Notes: generated from the letters alone by a model not told the origin. 64,000 bases of DNA from Pseudomonas laurentiana (GCF_014648275.1 NZ_BMQU01000011.1:62001-126000); one strand, 5' to 3'; positions 8,197-17,960 are shown, numbered from the stretch's first letter. A program made the numbers and translations.

Positions 8197-11100
8197 ATGG
8201 GTTTCAACCTTTCAGCCTGGGCGCTGCGTAATCGCCAGATCGTCCTGTTCCTGATGCTTCTGGTCGCCCTTGTCGGGGCGCTGTCGTACACCAAACTGGG
8301 TCAGAGTGAGGATCCGCCCTTCACCTTCAAGGCCATGGTGATCCGCACCCTTTGGCCTGGCGCCAGTGCCGAGGAAGTGTCGCGTCAGGTGACCGAGCGT
8401 ATTGAAAAGACGCTGATGGAAACCGGCGAGTACGAACGGATTGTGTCGTTCTCCCGGCCGGGCGAATCGCAAGTCACCTTCATGGCCCGGGATTCCATGC
8501 ATTCGAACCAGATCCCGGAGTTGTGGTACCAGTTGCGCAAGAAAGTCGCGGACATCCGCCACACCTTGCCACCGGGTATTCAGGGGCCGTTTTTCAATGA
8601 TGAATTCGGTACCACGTTCGGCAACATCTATGCCCTGACAGGCAAGGGCTTCGATTATGCCGTGCTCAAGGACTACGCGGACCGTGTGCAGATTCAGTTG
8701 CAGCGGGTCAAGGACGTAGGCAAGGTCGAACTGTTGGGGTTGCAGGACGAGAAGATCTGGATCGAACTGTCGAACGTCAAGCTGGCTACCCTGGGTTTGC
8801 CATTGGCGGCTGTGCAGAAAGCGCTGGAAGAACAGAATACGGTTAGCACCGCAGGTTTCTTTGAAACGCCCACTGAGCGATTGCAGTTGCGTGTCAGCGG
8901 TCAGTTCGAGACGGTTGAGCAGATTGAGCAGTTTCCCATTCGGGTCGACAACCGCACGTTCCGAATCGCCGATGTCGCCGATGTGCGTCGTGGTTTCAAC
9001 GACCCGCCTGCACCGCGTATGCGTTTCATGGGTGAAGACGCCATCGGTCTGGCGGTGTCGATGAAGCCCGGTGGCGACATTCTGGTCTTGGGCAAGGCGT
9101 TGGAGGCCGAGTTTTCGCGGATTACCCGCAACCTGCCTGCTGGCATGGAGCTGCGCAAGGTGTCTGATCAGCCTGCGGCAGTGAAGACCGGCGTCGGTGA
9201 GTTCGTCAAGGTTCTGGTCGAAGCGCTGGCCGTTGTGTTGCTGGTGAGTTTCTTCTCCCTGGGCCTGCGCACCGGGTTGGTGGTCGCCTTGGCGATTCCA
9301 GTGGTGCTGGCGATGACCTTTGCCACCATGTATTACCTCGGTATAGGTCTGCACAAGATCTCCTTGGGGGCACTGGTGCTGGCGCTCGGATTGCTGGTGG
9401 ACGATGCGATCATTGCCGTGGAGATGATGGCGATCAAGATGGAGCAGGGCTTTGACCGCTTCAAGGCCGCCAGCTTTGCCTGGACCAGTACGGCATTCCC
9501 CATGCTCACCGGTACGCTGATCACCGCAGCCGGTTTCCTGCCGATTGCAACGGCGCAGTCAGGTACTGGCGAGTACACCCGCTCGATCTTTCAGGTGGTA
9601 ACGATCGCGTTGCTGGCGTCCTGGATCGTCGCGGTGGTTTTCGTGCCTTACCTGGGTGAACGGCTGTTACCGGATCTGGCCAAGTTGCATGCGGCTAAAC
9701 ACGGTACGAACGGCAACGCGCCTGACCCTTATGGCACCCCCTTCTATCAACGGGTTCGGCGGTTGGTGGAGTGGTGTGTGCGGCGGCGTAAAACCGTGAT
9801 TGTGCTGACCATCGGCATGTTCATCGCAAGTATTCTGCTGTTCCGCTTTGTGCCACAGCAGTTTTTCCCGGCTTCCGGGCGACTGGAGTTGATGGTTGAC
9901 CTGAAACTTGCTGAAGGCGCATCGCTGAGTAACACCGCTGAGCAGGTGGAGCGGCTGGAGGCGATGCTCAAGGCACGTCCTGATGTTGAAAACTATGTGG
10001 CATATGTCGGTACCGGTTCACCACGTTTCTACCTGCCGCTGGATCAGCAACTGCCCGCCGCGAGCTTTGCCCAGTTTGTGGTACTGGCCAAGACCATCGA
10101 AGACCGCGAGGCGCTGCGTAGCTGGTTGATCGAAAGCCTGAACGAGGAGTTTCCGCACCTGCGCTCGCGTGTCACTCGGCTGGAAAATGGCCCGCCGGTT
10201 GGCTATCCGGTGCAGTTCCGGGTGACCGGGGAGCATATCGAGGTGGTGCGGGCGTTGGCGCGCAAGGTTGCAGCCAAGGTCCACGAGAACCCTTATGTGG
10301 CCAACGTTCATCTGGATTGGGAGGAGCCAAGCAAGGTGGTCCACCTGCTCATCGATCAGGATCGTGCCCGCGCACTCGGCGTGAGTACGGCCAATCTCGC
10401 CCAATTCCTGCAAAGCACCCTGAGTGGTTCGGGCGTTAGCCAGTACCGGGAAGACAATGAGTTAATCGAGATACTGCTGCGCGGCACGCCACAGGAGCGA
10501 CGTGAACTTGCAAGCCTGCCGAGCCTGGCAGTACCGACGGACAATGGTCGTAGCGTTGCACTGTCGCAGATCGCAACCTTGGAATATGGTTTTGAGGAAG
10601 GGGTGATTTGGCACCGTAACCGCCTGCCGACGGTCACCGTACGTGCCGATATTTACGGCAAGGAGCAGCCAGTGACGCTGGTTCAGCAGATCCTGCCAAC
10701 GCTTGAGACCGTGCGTGCGCAACTTCCAGATGGTTACTTGCTGGAGGTGGGCGGTACGGTTGAGGACTCCGCTCGTGGGCAAGACTCGGTGAAAGCCGGT
10801 TTCCCGCTGTTCATCGTGGTGGTGCTGACCTTGCTGATGCTGCAATTGCGCAGTTTCTCGCGCACGGTGATGGTGTTCCTCACCGCTCCGCTGGGGATAA
10901 TCGGAGTGACCTTGTTCCTGCTGGTGTTCCGTCAGCCGTTCGGCTTCGTCGCGATGCTTGGCACCATTGCCCTGTCTGGGATGATCATGCGCAACTCGGT
11001 GATTCTGGTGGACCAGATCGAGCAGGACATTGCCGCAGGGCTTGACCGTTGGCAGGCGATCATCGAAGCCACGGTACGACGCTTCCGACCCATTGTGCTG

Positions 11101-11262
11101 ACTGCGTTGGCAGCGGTACTGGCGATGATCCCTCTGTCGCGCAGCGTGTTCTTCGGGCCGATGGCGGTAGCGATCATGGGTGGCCTGATCGTCGCGACGG
11201 TGCTGACCCTGTTGTTCCTGCCGGCGCTGTATGCGGCCTGGTTCAGGGTCAAGAAACCTTAG
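8197..11262 (+). CDS. RND-family efflux transporter, inner-membrane permease
   Basis: A proton-driven inner-membrane pump of the AcrB/MexB superfamily, 1021 residues. It has an N-terminal membrane helix (about 12-32), a large periplasmic loop, and the TM4 motif GLLVDDAIIAVEMM with the paired proton-relay aspartates D402 and D403. A second half repeats the fold, with its first helix near 530 and a C-terminal helix block from about 870. Context suggests a two-gene pump controlled by the divergent TetR. No outer-membrane factor gene is nearby, so it presumably borrows a channel encoded elsewhere. The substrate cannot be read from the sequence. A REP pair follows the stop at once. Confidence 0.95.
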   Translation: MGFNLSAWALRNRQIVLFLMLLVALVGALSYTKLGQSEDPPFTFKAMVIRTLWPGASAEEVSRQVTERIEKTLMETGEYERIVSFSRPGESQVTFMARDSMHSNQIPELWYQLRKKVADIRHTLPPGIQGPFFNDEFGTTFGNIYALTGKGFDYAVLKDYADRVQIQLQRVKDVGKVELLGLQDEKIWIELSNVKLATLGLPLAAVQKALEEQNTVSTAGFFETPTERLQLRVSGQFETVEQIEQFPIRVDNRTFRIADVADVRRGFNDPPAPRMRFMGEDAIGLAVSMKPGGDILVLGKALEAEFSRITRNLPAGMELRKVSDQPAAVKTGVGEFVKVLVEALAVVLLVSFFSLGLRTGLVVALAIPVVLAMTFATMYYLGIGLHKISLGALVLALGLLVDDAIIAVEMMAIKMEQGFDRFKAASFAWTSTAFPMLTGTLITAAGFLPIATAQSGTGEYTRSIFQVVTIALLASWIVAVVFVPYLGERLLPDLAKLHAAKHGTNGNAPDPYGTPFYQRVRRLVEWCVRRRKTVIVLTIGMFIASILLFRFVPQQFFPASGRLELMVDLKLAEGASLSNTAEQVERLEAMLKARPDVENYVAYVGTGSPRFYLPLDQQLPAASFAQFVVLAKTIEDREALRSWLIESLNEEFPHLRSRVTRLENGPPVGYPVQFRVTGEHIEVVRALARKVAAKVHENPYVANVHLDWEEPSKVVHLLIDQDRARALGVSTANLAQFLQSTLSGSGVSQYREDNELIEILLRGTPQERRELASLPSLAVPTDNGRSVALSQIATLEYGFEEGVIWHRNRLPTVTVRADIYGKEQPVTLVQQILPTLETVRAQLPDGYLLEVGGTVEDSARGQDSVKAGFPLFIVVVLTLLMLQLRSFSRTVMVFLTAPLGIIGVTLFLLVFRQPFGFVAMLGTIALSGMIMRNSVILVDQIEQDIAAGLDRWQAIIEATVRRFRPIVLTALAAVLAMIPLSRSVFFGPMAVAIMGGLIVATVLTLLFLPALYAAWFRVKKP

Positions 11263-11263
11263 A

Positions 11264-11339
11264 GACCGGCATCGCGGGCAAGCCCGTCCCACAGTACGCA
11301 ATTCTTGTGGGAACGTGCTTGCCCGCGATGGTATCGGTA
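11264..11339. repeat. Inverted pair of Pseudomonas REP-like elements
   Basis: Two copies of a P. putida-type REP sequence lie head to head: GACCGGCATCGCGGGCAAGC near 11264-11283, and its inverted version GCTTGCCCGCGATGGTATCGG near 11318-11338. CCCACA and TGTGGG form the inner arms. The pair can fold into a long hairpin directly after the RND stop. Such elements are abundant, non-autonomous and intergenic in P. putida-group genomes. Here it probably also ends or protects the efflux transcript. Confidence 0.85.
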
Positions 11340-11373
11340 GGGTGTCATGCCTTATGTGGCACCCCGTGCTGTG

Positions 11374-12063
11374 TCAGAGCGCGCCAAACACCTTCTTCGC
11401 CAGGCTGGTGGCCGCACCGGCCGGGTTTTCACGAATGCTGGCTTCCTGCTTGCCGATCATTTCGAACAGACCATTGAGCGCTTGTTCGGTGACGTAGTTC
11501 TCGACGTTGGCATTTTTCGAGTCCAGCACACCCAGGCTCGCGGCCTGACCGGCAAAGCTGTTGTACTGCTGTGCCAGGCCAACCTGGTCGGTGGCCTGCT
11601 TGACGATTGGCAGGAACTTGACGCGGATCTGTTCACGGCTGGTCTTGTTCAGGTATTGCGTCGCCGAGTCATTGCCGCCGCTAAGAATGCTCTTGGCATC
11701 GGCCACGGTCATTTTCTTCACGGCATCCACCAGCAGCGCCTGAGCTTGCGGTACGGCTGCCTCGGCTGCTTTGTTCATGCTTGCCTCCAGCTGGTCGACC
11801 TCGGCGCCCATGCCGAACTTTCTCATCGTTTTGGCCGCCTTGCCGAGGTTGCCTGGCAGCTCGATGCGTACATCCGGGTTGTTGCTGAAACCACCTGGGG
11901 TACCCAGTTGCTTGACGGCGATCTGGGCGCCTTGGGTCAAGGCATCCTTGAGGCCGCCGGTGGCGTCCTGTTGCGAAAGATCACTCAACGACAAGGCCAG
12001 TGCGCTGGCCGAGAGCAGCAGGCCTGCGCACAGGCTGGTAAAGGTGAGAACGGGGCGGAACAT
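11374..12063 (-). CDS. DUF4197 domain-containing exported protein
   Basis: A 229-residue protein with an N-terminal signal peptide (LCAGLLLSASALALS) and a mostly helical mature part rich in Gln, Ala and Lys. The length, the early SLSDLSQQDATGGLKDALTQGA segment and the NKTSREQIRVKFLPIVKQAT segment fit the DUF4197 family (PF13852), whose function is unknown. It is probably periplasmic. It lies 33 bp downstream of the YbaY-type lipoprotein gene on the same strand, so the two may share a transcript. On the other side it faces the REP pair. Confidence 0.88.
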   Translation of the reverse strand: MFRPVLTFTSLCAGLLLSASALALSLSDLSQQDATGGLKDALTQGAQIAVKQLGTPGGFSNNPDVRIELPGNLGKAAKTMRKFGMGAEVDQLEASMNKAAEAAVPQAQALLVDAVKKMTVADAKSILSGGNDSATQYLNKTSREQIRVKFLPIVKQATDQVGLAQQYNSFAGQAASLGVLDSKNANVENYVTEQALNGLFEMIGKQEASIRENPAGAATSLAKKVFGAL

Positions 12064-12096
12064 GGCAGCATCCTTTTCTTGGAACGAAGGGGGAAA

Positions 12097-12495
12097 TCAG
12101 CGAATCGCGTCGACCTTGATACGTACAGGCTGTGGATCATGGCCATCAAGTTGCACCGCATGGTGCTCAGTGTTGATGAACATCAGTTTGCCATCCAGCT
12201 CGATACGTGCACTGACAGCATAGCGATGTCCAGGTTTGACCTGGGCCGGGTCATAGGTGAGGTGGAACGGTAGCGGAACCTGGCCGTTTACCGGGCCGCT
12301 CTGTCTGGCCAATGTGACCGCGGGTGCGTCAGCCAGGGAGACGTCTTGCAGGCTGACACTCAGGGTAGCGCTTGGGGGCAGGGCGATACGCTGAAGGTAG
12401 AACACTTCGCCGTCCAGGCTGGCCTTGGGGGTTGGAGGTGTACTGCTGCAGGCTGCCAACAGGCTGCCGAGCAAGGCCAAGGTCAATTTTTTCAT
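12097..12495 (-). CDS. YbaY-family lipoprotein
   Basis: A 132-residue lipoprotein. The signal peptide ends with a lipobox-like LLAAC, giving Cys16 as the lipidated residue. The mature part is a single beta-rich domain (SLDGEVFYLQRIALPPSATLSVSLQDVSLADAP, then PFHLTYD, then GHRYAVSARIE) typical of the YbaY/YscW family (PF09619). Some members act as pilotins or chaperones for secretins, but most are uncharacterised envelope lipoproteins; no secretin gene is present here. AGGAG lies 7 bp before the ATG. It is followed by the DUF4197 gene. Confidence 0.88.
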   Translation of the reverse strand: MKKLTLALLGSLLAACSSTPPTPKASLDGEVFYLQRIALPPSATLSVSLQDVSLADAPAVTLARQSGPVNGQVPLPFHLTYDPAQVKPGHRYAVSARIELDGKLMFINTEHHAVQLDGHDPQPVRIKVDAIR

Positions 12496-12576
12496 CAGGA
12501 TCTCCTTATCGAAGGCGCCGTGACGTCGGCGCCAACGTCATTTCGTGGTCGTGCTCCGGGCAAAACCACCTGGGGT

Positions 12577-15063
12577 TCATGTCGTAGTTTCAGGGTTGTC
12601 ATCATGGCGATGAAGGGCCACCTGACGAATTGACAGGCGAACCTCCGCCGAAAGCACACGCTTGGCCGCACCCTCTGCCAGCTCACTGAGTTTTTCGTGA
12701 TACCCCAGCTTGCCAGCGGTATCAGGGCGCAGAACTCCCTGTTCGATCAGGGTTTGAATGAAGTGGCGGAACAGGCTCTTGTCGAAGAACTCCGGGGCAT
12801 TGAGACCATGCAGGATCGACAGCCGCTGGGCCATGACCACACAGAGGTCTTCCAGGGCTTCGGCGCTGAGGTTGTGTTGGCCGCTATTGAGCAGCAGGGC
12901 GGTGGCCATGTAGAAGCGCTGCAAGGTCTGGGTAATGGCGCGGGCCAGCAGGGTCAGCAGCACGAACTGCCTTGAGCTTGGGGCCGGGCGCAGGTAGACG
13001 CCATTTTCAACGCGCAGCAGGCCCTGGTCGACAAACGCCTGCAACCATTGGTCAACCACCGCATCCAGTTCGTCCAGCGACCAGCGGATGAACAATTCGG
13101 ATTGCAGGTACGGGTACAGTGCCCGGACGTATTGCAGGATCAAGTCGCGGCTCATTCGTGAGCTGCTCTGGAAGAAACTGGCCAGTAGTGCGGGCAGGGC
13201 GACGATGTGCAGAACGTTGTTGCGGTAGTAGGTCATCAGGACCGCGTTCTGCTCGTCCAGGTAGAGCACTTTGCCCAGCGCATCGCTCTGTTCGGCGAGC
13301 ATGTCCATGCGTTTGACGTGGGCGATCAGCGTCAGGCCGTCGCCTTCCGGCAGGGTGGTGTGCGCCGAGTAGGGCACTTGGCGCAGCAATGCCAGGTACA
13401 GGTCCAGCACGCGTGCCAGGGCACGTTCGTCGAGGGCCAGCTTGCTGGTCGACAGCAGTGCCAGGGCCACCAGGTTGACTGGATTGATCGCCGCTGCTTC
13501 GTTCAGGTGCCGGGCAACTTTTTCGCCCAGGCGCGAGGTGGTCTGGTTAAGCCAGGCCGGGCGAAATTGCGGCCCATGGTCCTGCTCGCGCCAGCCGGGC
13601 TGCTGCTCGTCAAGGAAGCTGGCCAGGCGAATAGGCGCGCCGAAGTTCACCGCCACTTGACCAAAGCGCTGCTTAAGGGCACCGAAGACCTTGAAAATAT
13701 CGAAAATCGACTCTTTCTTCTTGCTCGCGCCACGCAGTTCACCCAGATACGTGCGCCCTTCCAGTACGCGTTCGTAGCCGATGTAGACCGGTACGAAGAC
13801 GATAGGCGTACGTGAGGAGCGCAGGAAACTGCGCAAGGTAATTGCCAGCATCCCGGTTTTGGGTTGCAACATGCGCCCGGTACGCGAGCGTCCACCTTCT
13901 ACGAAGTACTCCACGGGGAAGCCTTTGCTGAAGAGGGTATGCAGGTATTCGTTGAACACGGCGGTGTACAGCGGGTTGCCCTTGAACGTACGACGCATGA
14001 AAAACGCACCGCCACGGCGTAGCAGGCTGCCGATGACGGGCATGTTGAGGTTGATGCCGGCGGCAACATGCGGCGGGGTCAGGCCATTGCGAAACAGCAG
14101 GTACGACAGCAGCAGGTAGTCGATGTGGCTGCGATGGCAGGGGACGTAAATTACCTCGTGCCCTGGTGCAATGCCTTGCACCTGTTCGATGTGGTTGACC
14201 TTGATGCCGTCGTAGATCTTGTTCCAGAACCAACTGAGCACCACCTCGAGGAAGCGGATGGCGGTGTAGGTGTAGTCCGAGGCGATCTCATTGCCATAGC
14301 GCAACGCCTGGGCTTCGGCCTTGGCCAGCGGGATTTTCTCGCGTTCGGCTTCCTCGACGATGGCCTGACGTACCAGCGGGTCGTGGACCAGGCCCTTGAC
14401 CAGGTTACGCCGGTGAGAAATGTCCGGGCCGATGACGGCTGTCTTGAGGTTGCGAAAGTGAACCCTTAGCAGACGCTGGGCCATGCGCACGGTACGCGCG
14501 TGTCCCTTTTCGTGCTGCACCAGCTCACGCAGATGAATCGGGGCGGAGAATTGCACACGGGTCTTTCGCCCCAGGATCAGAATGCTCAGCAGCTTGCGCA
14601 GGCGTCCGGTCACGGCCCAGCTGTCGGCGAACAGCAGTTTCCAAGGGCTCGATTCACTGGCTGGTGATTGGCCCCAGAACACACTGACCGGGATGATCTG
14701 CGCGTCGAGCTCGGCGTGCAGGCTGACGGTATTGATCAGTCGTGCCAAGGTCGGTGGCGCGCCGCGTTTGTCGTGCCGACCGAGCCAGTCCGGGTCTGGG
14801 GTCAAGTAAAAGAAAGCAGCGGGCTCTTCAAGGTTACCCAGAGAAACAGGTAACACAGGGCGGGGCAGGCCGGCTTTGCTGCATTCACGATCCAGCACGG
14901 CCAGATCGGCCAGCGACGGTGATTGCAGGGCATAGAACACCGGGCGACTGCGGTCCAGGTTCAGGGTGAAAGACGACTGGTTGATAGTCTCGGAACGAAC
15001 CCATAGGTACAGCAGGCGGCGCAGAGCACCAAAGATCAGGCGGTGCAAAGGTGAACGGGTCAT
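12577..15063 (-). CDS. plsB: Glycerol-3-phosphate 1-O-acyltransferase
   Basis: Inner-membrane acyltransferase that makes lysophosphatidic acid, the first step of phospholipid synthesis. With the start at 15063 ([12 protein letters not shown]) it is 828 residues, the usual Pseudomonas length; the open frame continues 24 codons upstream without family resemblance. The acyltransferase signature is [13 protein letters not shown], with catalytic His307 and Asp312 in the HX4D motif. Downstream are [10 protein letters not shown], the substrate-binding [11 protein letters not shown] and the fourth block [11 protein letters not shown]. The gene is divergent from the cold-shock gene over a 210 bp spacer. 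Confidence 0.96.
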   Translation of the reverse strand: MTRSPLHRLIFGALRRLLYLWVRSETINQSSFTLNLDRSRPVFYALQSPSLADLAVLDRECSKAGLPRPVLPVSLGNLEEPAAFFYLTPDPDWLGRHDKRGAPPTLARLINTVSLHAELDAQIIPVSVFWGQSPASESSPWKLLFADSWAVTGRLRKLLSILILGRKTRVQFSAPIHLRELVQHEKGHARTVRMAQRLLRVHFRNLKTAVIGPDISHRRNLVKGLVHDPLVRQAIVEEAEREKIPLAKAEAQALRYGNEIASDYTYTAIRFLEVVLSWFWNKIYDGIKVNHIEQVQGIAPGHEVIYVPCHRSHIDYLLLSYLLFRNGLTPPHVAAGINLNMPVIGSLLRRGGAFFMRRTFKGNPLYTAVFNEYLHTLFSKGFPVEYFVEGGRSRTGRMLQPKTGMLAITLRSFLRSSRTPIVFVPVYIGYERVLEGRTYLGELRGASKKKESIFDIFKVFGALKQRFGQVAVNFGAPIRLASFLDEQQPGWREQDHGPQFRPAWLNQTTSRLGEKVARHLNEAAAINPVNLVALALLSTSKLALDERALARVLDLYLALLRQVPYSAHTTLPEGDGLTLIAHVKRMDMLAEQSDALGKVLYLDEQNAVLMTYYRNNVLHIVALPALLASFFQSSSRMSRDLILQYVRALYPYLQSELFIRWSLDELDAVVDQWLQAFVDQGLLRVENGVYLRPAPSSRQFVLLTLLARAITQTLQRFYMATALLLNSGQHNLSAEALEDLCVVMAQRLSILHGLNAPEFFDKSLFRHFIQTLIEQGVLRPDTAGKLGYHEKLSELAEGAAKRVLSAEVRLSIRQVALHRHDDNPETTT

Positions 15064-15166
15064 ACGGGCTCTGCTCTGGATATTGAGTTCAAGCAGGTTA
15101 GTGTGCCGTATCTGTGCAAGTTCAGCAAAAAGCACTCAGGTCATAAAAAATCTTTAAAGGCTGCCT

Positions 15167-15209
15167 TATACTCGGTCCGCAGCTTGCAAGTTTTTTGTTG
15201 CAAGCTGCG
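15167..15209 (+). promoter_or_regulatory. cspA-type promoter element with a 5'-end hairpin
   Basis: TATACT (15167-15172) is a good -10; no clear -35 is seen. A start about 7 bases later would put a 12 bp perfect stem, CGCAGCTTGCAA (15178-15189) with TTGCAAGCTGCG (15198-15209) and loop GTTTTTTG, at the very 5' end of the transcript. About 65 nt of leader then remain before the ribosome-binding site CGGAG. A terminal stem of this kind would protect the mRNA from 5'-end-dependent decay. Confidence 0.55.
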
Positions 15210-15273
15210 TCGGCAGAGGGTGGTGATCCCTGCCAGCAAGGCGATTCCAAAATAAAAAACCGGAGTAGTAAAG

Positions 15274-15483
15274 ATGTCGTCTCGTGAGACTGGGAACGTG
15301 AAGTGGTTCAATGACGCCAAAGGTTATGGCTTCATTCAGCGTGAAGGCGGTGCCGATGTATTCGTTCACTACCGTGCGATTCGTGGAGAGGGGCATCGCA
15401 CCCTGAGCGAGGGGCAGCGGGTTGAGTACGCATTGGTGGAGGGCCAGAAAGGCCTTCAGGCTGAAGATGTGGTCGGCCTTTAA
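15274..15483 (+). CDS. Cold-shock-domain (CspA-family) RNA-binding protein
   Basis: A 69-residue single cold-shock domain that binds single-stranded RNA/DNA and melts mRNA structure. The two RNA-binding motifs are intact: KGYGFIQ (RNP1, about residues 16-22) and DVFVHY (RNP2, about 28-33). [15 protein letters not shown] is the family signature. The region after RNP2 ([19 protein letters not shown]) is more divergent than in E. coli CspA, as in several Pseudomonas paralogues, so cold induction should not be assumed. A bidirectional terminator separates it from the convergent orphan. Confidence 0.95.
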   Translation: MSSRETGNVKWFNDAKGYGFIQREGGADVFVHYRAIRGEGHRTLSEGQRVEYALVEGQKGLQAEDVVGL

Positions 15484-15491
15484 GCCATGAA

Positions 15492-15532
15492 CGAAAAGGC
15501 CCGTCGCCGGACGACCGGGACGGGCCTTTTCG
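15492..15532. terminator. Bidirectional intrinsic terminator
   Basis: A 14 bp perfect stem, CGAAAAGGCCCGTC (15492-15505) with GACGGGCCTTTTCG (15519-15532), has four T residues at the end of each arm. It lies exactly between the converging cold-shock gene and the orphan at 15545, so it can stop transcription from both sides. Confidence 0.85.
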
Positions 15533-15544
15533 AAGACATGCAGG

Positions 15545-15922
15545 TTACTGCGTGCGCCAGGTGATCTCTTCTTCACCGTCGGCACTGATGCGAATCCAGC
15601 GATCGGCGTCTTCCTCGCCTTCTTCCTCTACCCAGCTTCCCGGTGCGCAGCGTACTTCGACGTTCAGCACTGCAAATGCTGCACGGGCGCAGGCAATGTC
15701 ATCTTCCCACGGGGTCTGGTCGCTTTCCAGGTAAAGGCTGTTCCATTTGCCAACGGCTTTCGGCAGCCAGGTTACGGGCACGTTTCCAGCCTTGCATTTC
15801 CAGGTCTGGCCTTTCTGCACCCATTCAGTGCATGGCCCGAGGGCTTCGCTTAACCAGGCTGCAACGGCTTTGTGGTCGACGTCCGCATCCTTGAGGTAAA
15901 TCTCGATATCGGGTTGACGCAT
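15545..15922 (-). CDS. Conserved-looking orphan protein, unknown function
   Basis: A 125-residue acidic cytoplasmic protein that I do not recognise. The start at 15922 is supported by GGAGG 8 bases upstream; the frame upstream to 15961 overlaps the rlmA end and is not needed. Features are an N-terminal beta-alpha segment (PDIEIYLKDADVDHKAVAAWL), several Trp residues in the middle (EWVQKGQTWKCKAGNVPVTWL, GKWNSLYLES), and a very acidic EEEGEEDAD before the last strand. It is the third gene of the dapE-rlmA unit, 22 bp after rlmA. The Trp-rich core suggests a folded domain. Confidence 0.8.
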   Translation of the reverse strand: MRQPDIEIYLKDADVDHKAVAAWLSEALGPCTEWVQKGQTWKCKAGNVPVTWLPKAVGKWNSLYLESDQTPWEDDIACARAAFAVLNVEVRCAPGSWVEEEGEEDADRWIRISADGEEEITWRTQ

Positions 15923-15944
15923 GGGGCAATCCTCCAGGTTCGGC

Positions 15945-16757
15945 TTAGCCTTGCCGTACAAAATAGTCGTAACGCATGGAGACCGTCACCTCGAAAGGAT
16001 CGGCCTGGTCGATGACCGCCGCGCGTTTTTCCGCGCTGGCACGCCAGCCGTGAGGGGTCATGGCCAGCAGGTCGGCGCGGGCCTTGGGGTTGTCCAGGGT
16101 CAGGCGAAACGTCAGGGTTTCACTGTGATCGTGAACCATGCCCTCGGGAACCAGCGCCAGGTGTTTGTCGTCGCTGTAGTCGCGCACTTCATCGTACAAA
16201 CGCTGGCGCAGTTCCATCAGGTGTTCACGGGTCGGGCCGATGCGCATCAGTCCACCCCCCGGAGCCAGCAGGCGCTTGGCCTCGTGCCAATCCAGTGGGC
16301 TGAAGACGCTGGCCAGGAAGCCACAACTGGCGTCGGCCAGTGGCACCCGTGCCATGCTTGCGACCAGCCAGGTGACCGCGGGGCTTCGCCGACAGGCTCG
16401 CTTCACCGCTTCCCGGGAGATGTCCAGTGCATAGCCTTCGGCAGCGGGCAGGGCTTCGGCGATCTGGGCGGTGTAGTAGCCTTCGCCGCAACCGATGTCC
16501 AGCCAGCATTGAGGTGCGCGCTCAGCCGCCAGTTCGGCCAGCCGACGTGCGACCGGGGCGTAGTGGCCCGCACTGAGGAAGTCCCGACGCGCTTCTACCA
16601 TGGCCTGGTTGTCGCCGGGATCACGGCTGTTCTTGTGCTGCACCGGCAGCAGGTTCAGATAGCCTTGACGAGCACGGTCGAATCGATGGCCAGCGGGGCA
16701 GGCCACGCCATTATCGACGCTGGCCAGCGGCGCACTGCAAAGAGGGCAGGTGAGCAT
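15945..16757 (-). CDS. rlmA: 23S rRNA (guanine-745-N1)-methyltransferase RlmA
   Basis: Methylates a guanine of 23S rRNA helix 35 using SAM. The 270-residue product begins with the family's zinc site C4-X2-C7-X12-C20-X3-H24 and then FDRARQGYLNLL. The SAM-binding motif WLDIGCGEGYYT is at about 85-96, and SVFSPLDWHEAKRLLAPGG forms the later core. The start at 16757 is chosen because MLTCPLC is the conserved N-terminus and its ATG overlaps the dapE stop by one base (TGATG), a coupled junction; the longer open frame to 17042 lies inside dapE. Whether position 745 (RlmA-I) or 748 is modified follows from family knowledge of Gram-negative members. Confidence 0.94.
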   Translation of the reverse strand: MLTCPLCSAPLASVDNGVACPAGHRFDRARQGYLNLLPVQHKNSRDPGDNQAMVEARRDFLSAGHYAPVARRLAELAAERAPQCWLDIGCGEGYYTAQIAEALPAAEGYALDISREAVKRACRRSPAVTWLVASMARVPLADASCGFLASVFSPLDWHEAKRLLAPGGGLMRIGPTREHLMELRQRLYDEVRDYSDDKHLALVPEGMVHDHSETLTFRLTLDNPKARADLLAMTPHGWRASAEKRAAVIDQADPFEVTVSMRYDYFVRQG

Positions 16758-17908
16758 CAGGCGAGCAGCCGGGTCAGGGTCTGGTAGTAGATCTCGGTCA
16801 GCACATCGAGGTCGCTGGCCAGGATACGTTCGTTGACCTGGTGAATGGTGGCATTGACTGGGCCCAGTTCGACGACCTGAGTACCGAGGGTTGCGATGAA
16901 GCGGCCATCGGAGGTACCGCCGCTGGTCGACGGTTGGGTGTCGCGACCGGTCACGGCCTTGATGCTTGCCGATACCGCATCGAGCAGTTCGCCCGGCTCG
17001 GTCAGGAACGGCAGGCCCGACAGCGCCCACTCCACATGCCAATCCAACTGATGCTTGTCGAGGATGGCTGCGACGCGTTGTTGCAGGCCCTCAACCGTCG
17101 ACTCGGTGGAGAAGCGGAAGTTGAACAGTGCGGTCAGCTCACCGGGCACGACGTTGGTGGCACCAGTGCCCGAGTTGAGGTTGGAAATCTGGAAACTGGT
17201 TGGCGGGAAGAAGGCGTTGCCTTCGTCCCAGTGCTCGGCGGCCAGCTCGGCCAGTGCCGGGGCGGCGAGGTGAATCGGATTCTTCGCCAGGTGCGGGTAG
17301 GCCACATGGCCTTGCTTGCCGCGCACGGTCAGCTTCGCGCCGAGGGAGCCACGTCGACCGTTCTTGACCACGTCACCCACCAGGGTGGTGCTCGACGGTT
17401 CGCCGACGATGCACCAGTCCAGGCGTTCCTGGCGGGCGGCCAGGCGCTCGATTACGGCCTTGGTGCCGTGGTGGGCCGGGCCTTCTTCGTCACTGGTGAT
17501 CAGGAATGCAACCTTGCCGCGATGGTTGGGGTAGTCGGCCACGAATCGCTCGGTGGCCACGACCATGGCCGCCAGGCTGCCCTTCATGTCGGCCGCGCCG
17601 CGGCCGCAAAGCATGCCGTTCTCGTCGATCAGGGCTTCAAACGGATCGTTCTGCCAGGCTTGTACCGGGCCTGTAGGCACCACGTCGGTATGACCGGCAA
17701 AGCACAACACCGGACCGCCCTGAGTGCCGTGGGTAGCCCAGAAGTTGTCAACGTCTTCGATACGCATCGGCTCCAGCATGAAGCCGGCATCGCCCAGGCG
17801 CTGCATCATCTGTTTCTGGCAGTCGGCGTCGAGAGGGGTCACCGAGGGCCGACGGATCAGGTCGCAGGCCAGTTCAAGGGTAGGCGAGAGGTCGGCTGGG
17901 GCCGTCAT
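16757..17908 (-). CDS. dapE: Succinyl-diaminopimelate desuccinylase
   Basis: Dinuclear zinc hydrolase (M20 family) that releases succinate from N-succinyl-LL-diaminopimelate, supplying lysine and peptidoglycan. The 383-residue protein has the metal ligands His73 in FAGHTDVVP, Asp107 in GRGAADMKG, the Glu141-Glu142 pair in SDEEGPA, and a C-terminal His356 (NATIHQVNE). The dimerisation domain covers about 185-300 and GTSDGRFIA is intact. The start at 17908 has GGAG upstream; the extra open frame to 17938 lacks support. It is first in the dapE-rlmA-orphan unit. The other enzymes of the branch, DapD and DapC, are 6 and 9 kb away on the same strand. Confidence 0.97.
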   Translation of the reverse strand: MTAPADLSPTLELACDLIRRPSVTPLDADCQKQMMQRLGDAGFMLEPMRIEDVDNFWATHGTQGGPVLCFAGHTDVVPTGPVQAWQNDPFEALIDENGMLCGRGAADMKGSLAAMVVATERFVADYPNHRGKVAFLITSDEEGPAHHGTKAVIERLAARQERLDWCIVGEPSSTTLVGDVVKNGRRGSLGAKLTVRGKQGHVAYPHLAKNPIHLAAPALAELAAEHWDEGNAFFPPTSFQISNLNSGTGATNVVPGELTALFNFRFSTESTVEGLQQRVAAILDKHQLDWHVEWALSGLPFLTEPGELLDAVSASIKAVTGRDTQPSTSGGTSDGRFIATLGTQVVELGPVNATIHQVNERILASDLDVLTEIYYQTLTRLLA

Positions 17909-17960
17909 GAAAGACTCCGGAAGCAAGGCAAGGCACAAAAATTAGGGGCGTTATCTTATA

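Noticed and set aside
15210-15273. Cold-shock leader as a riboswitch-like thermosensor
   Set aside because: Only one clear stem is present and it is far from the start codon; no alternative pairing with the SD could be found by eye.
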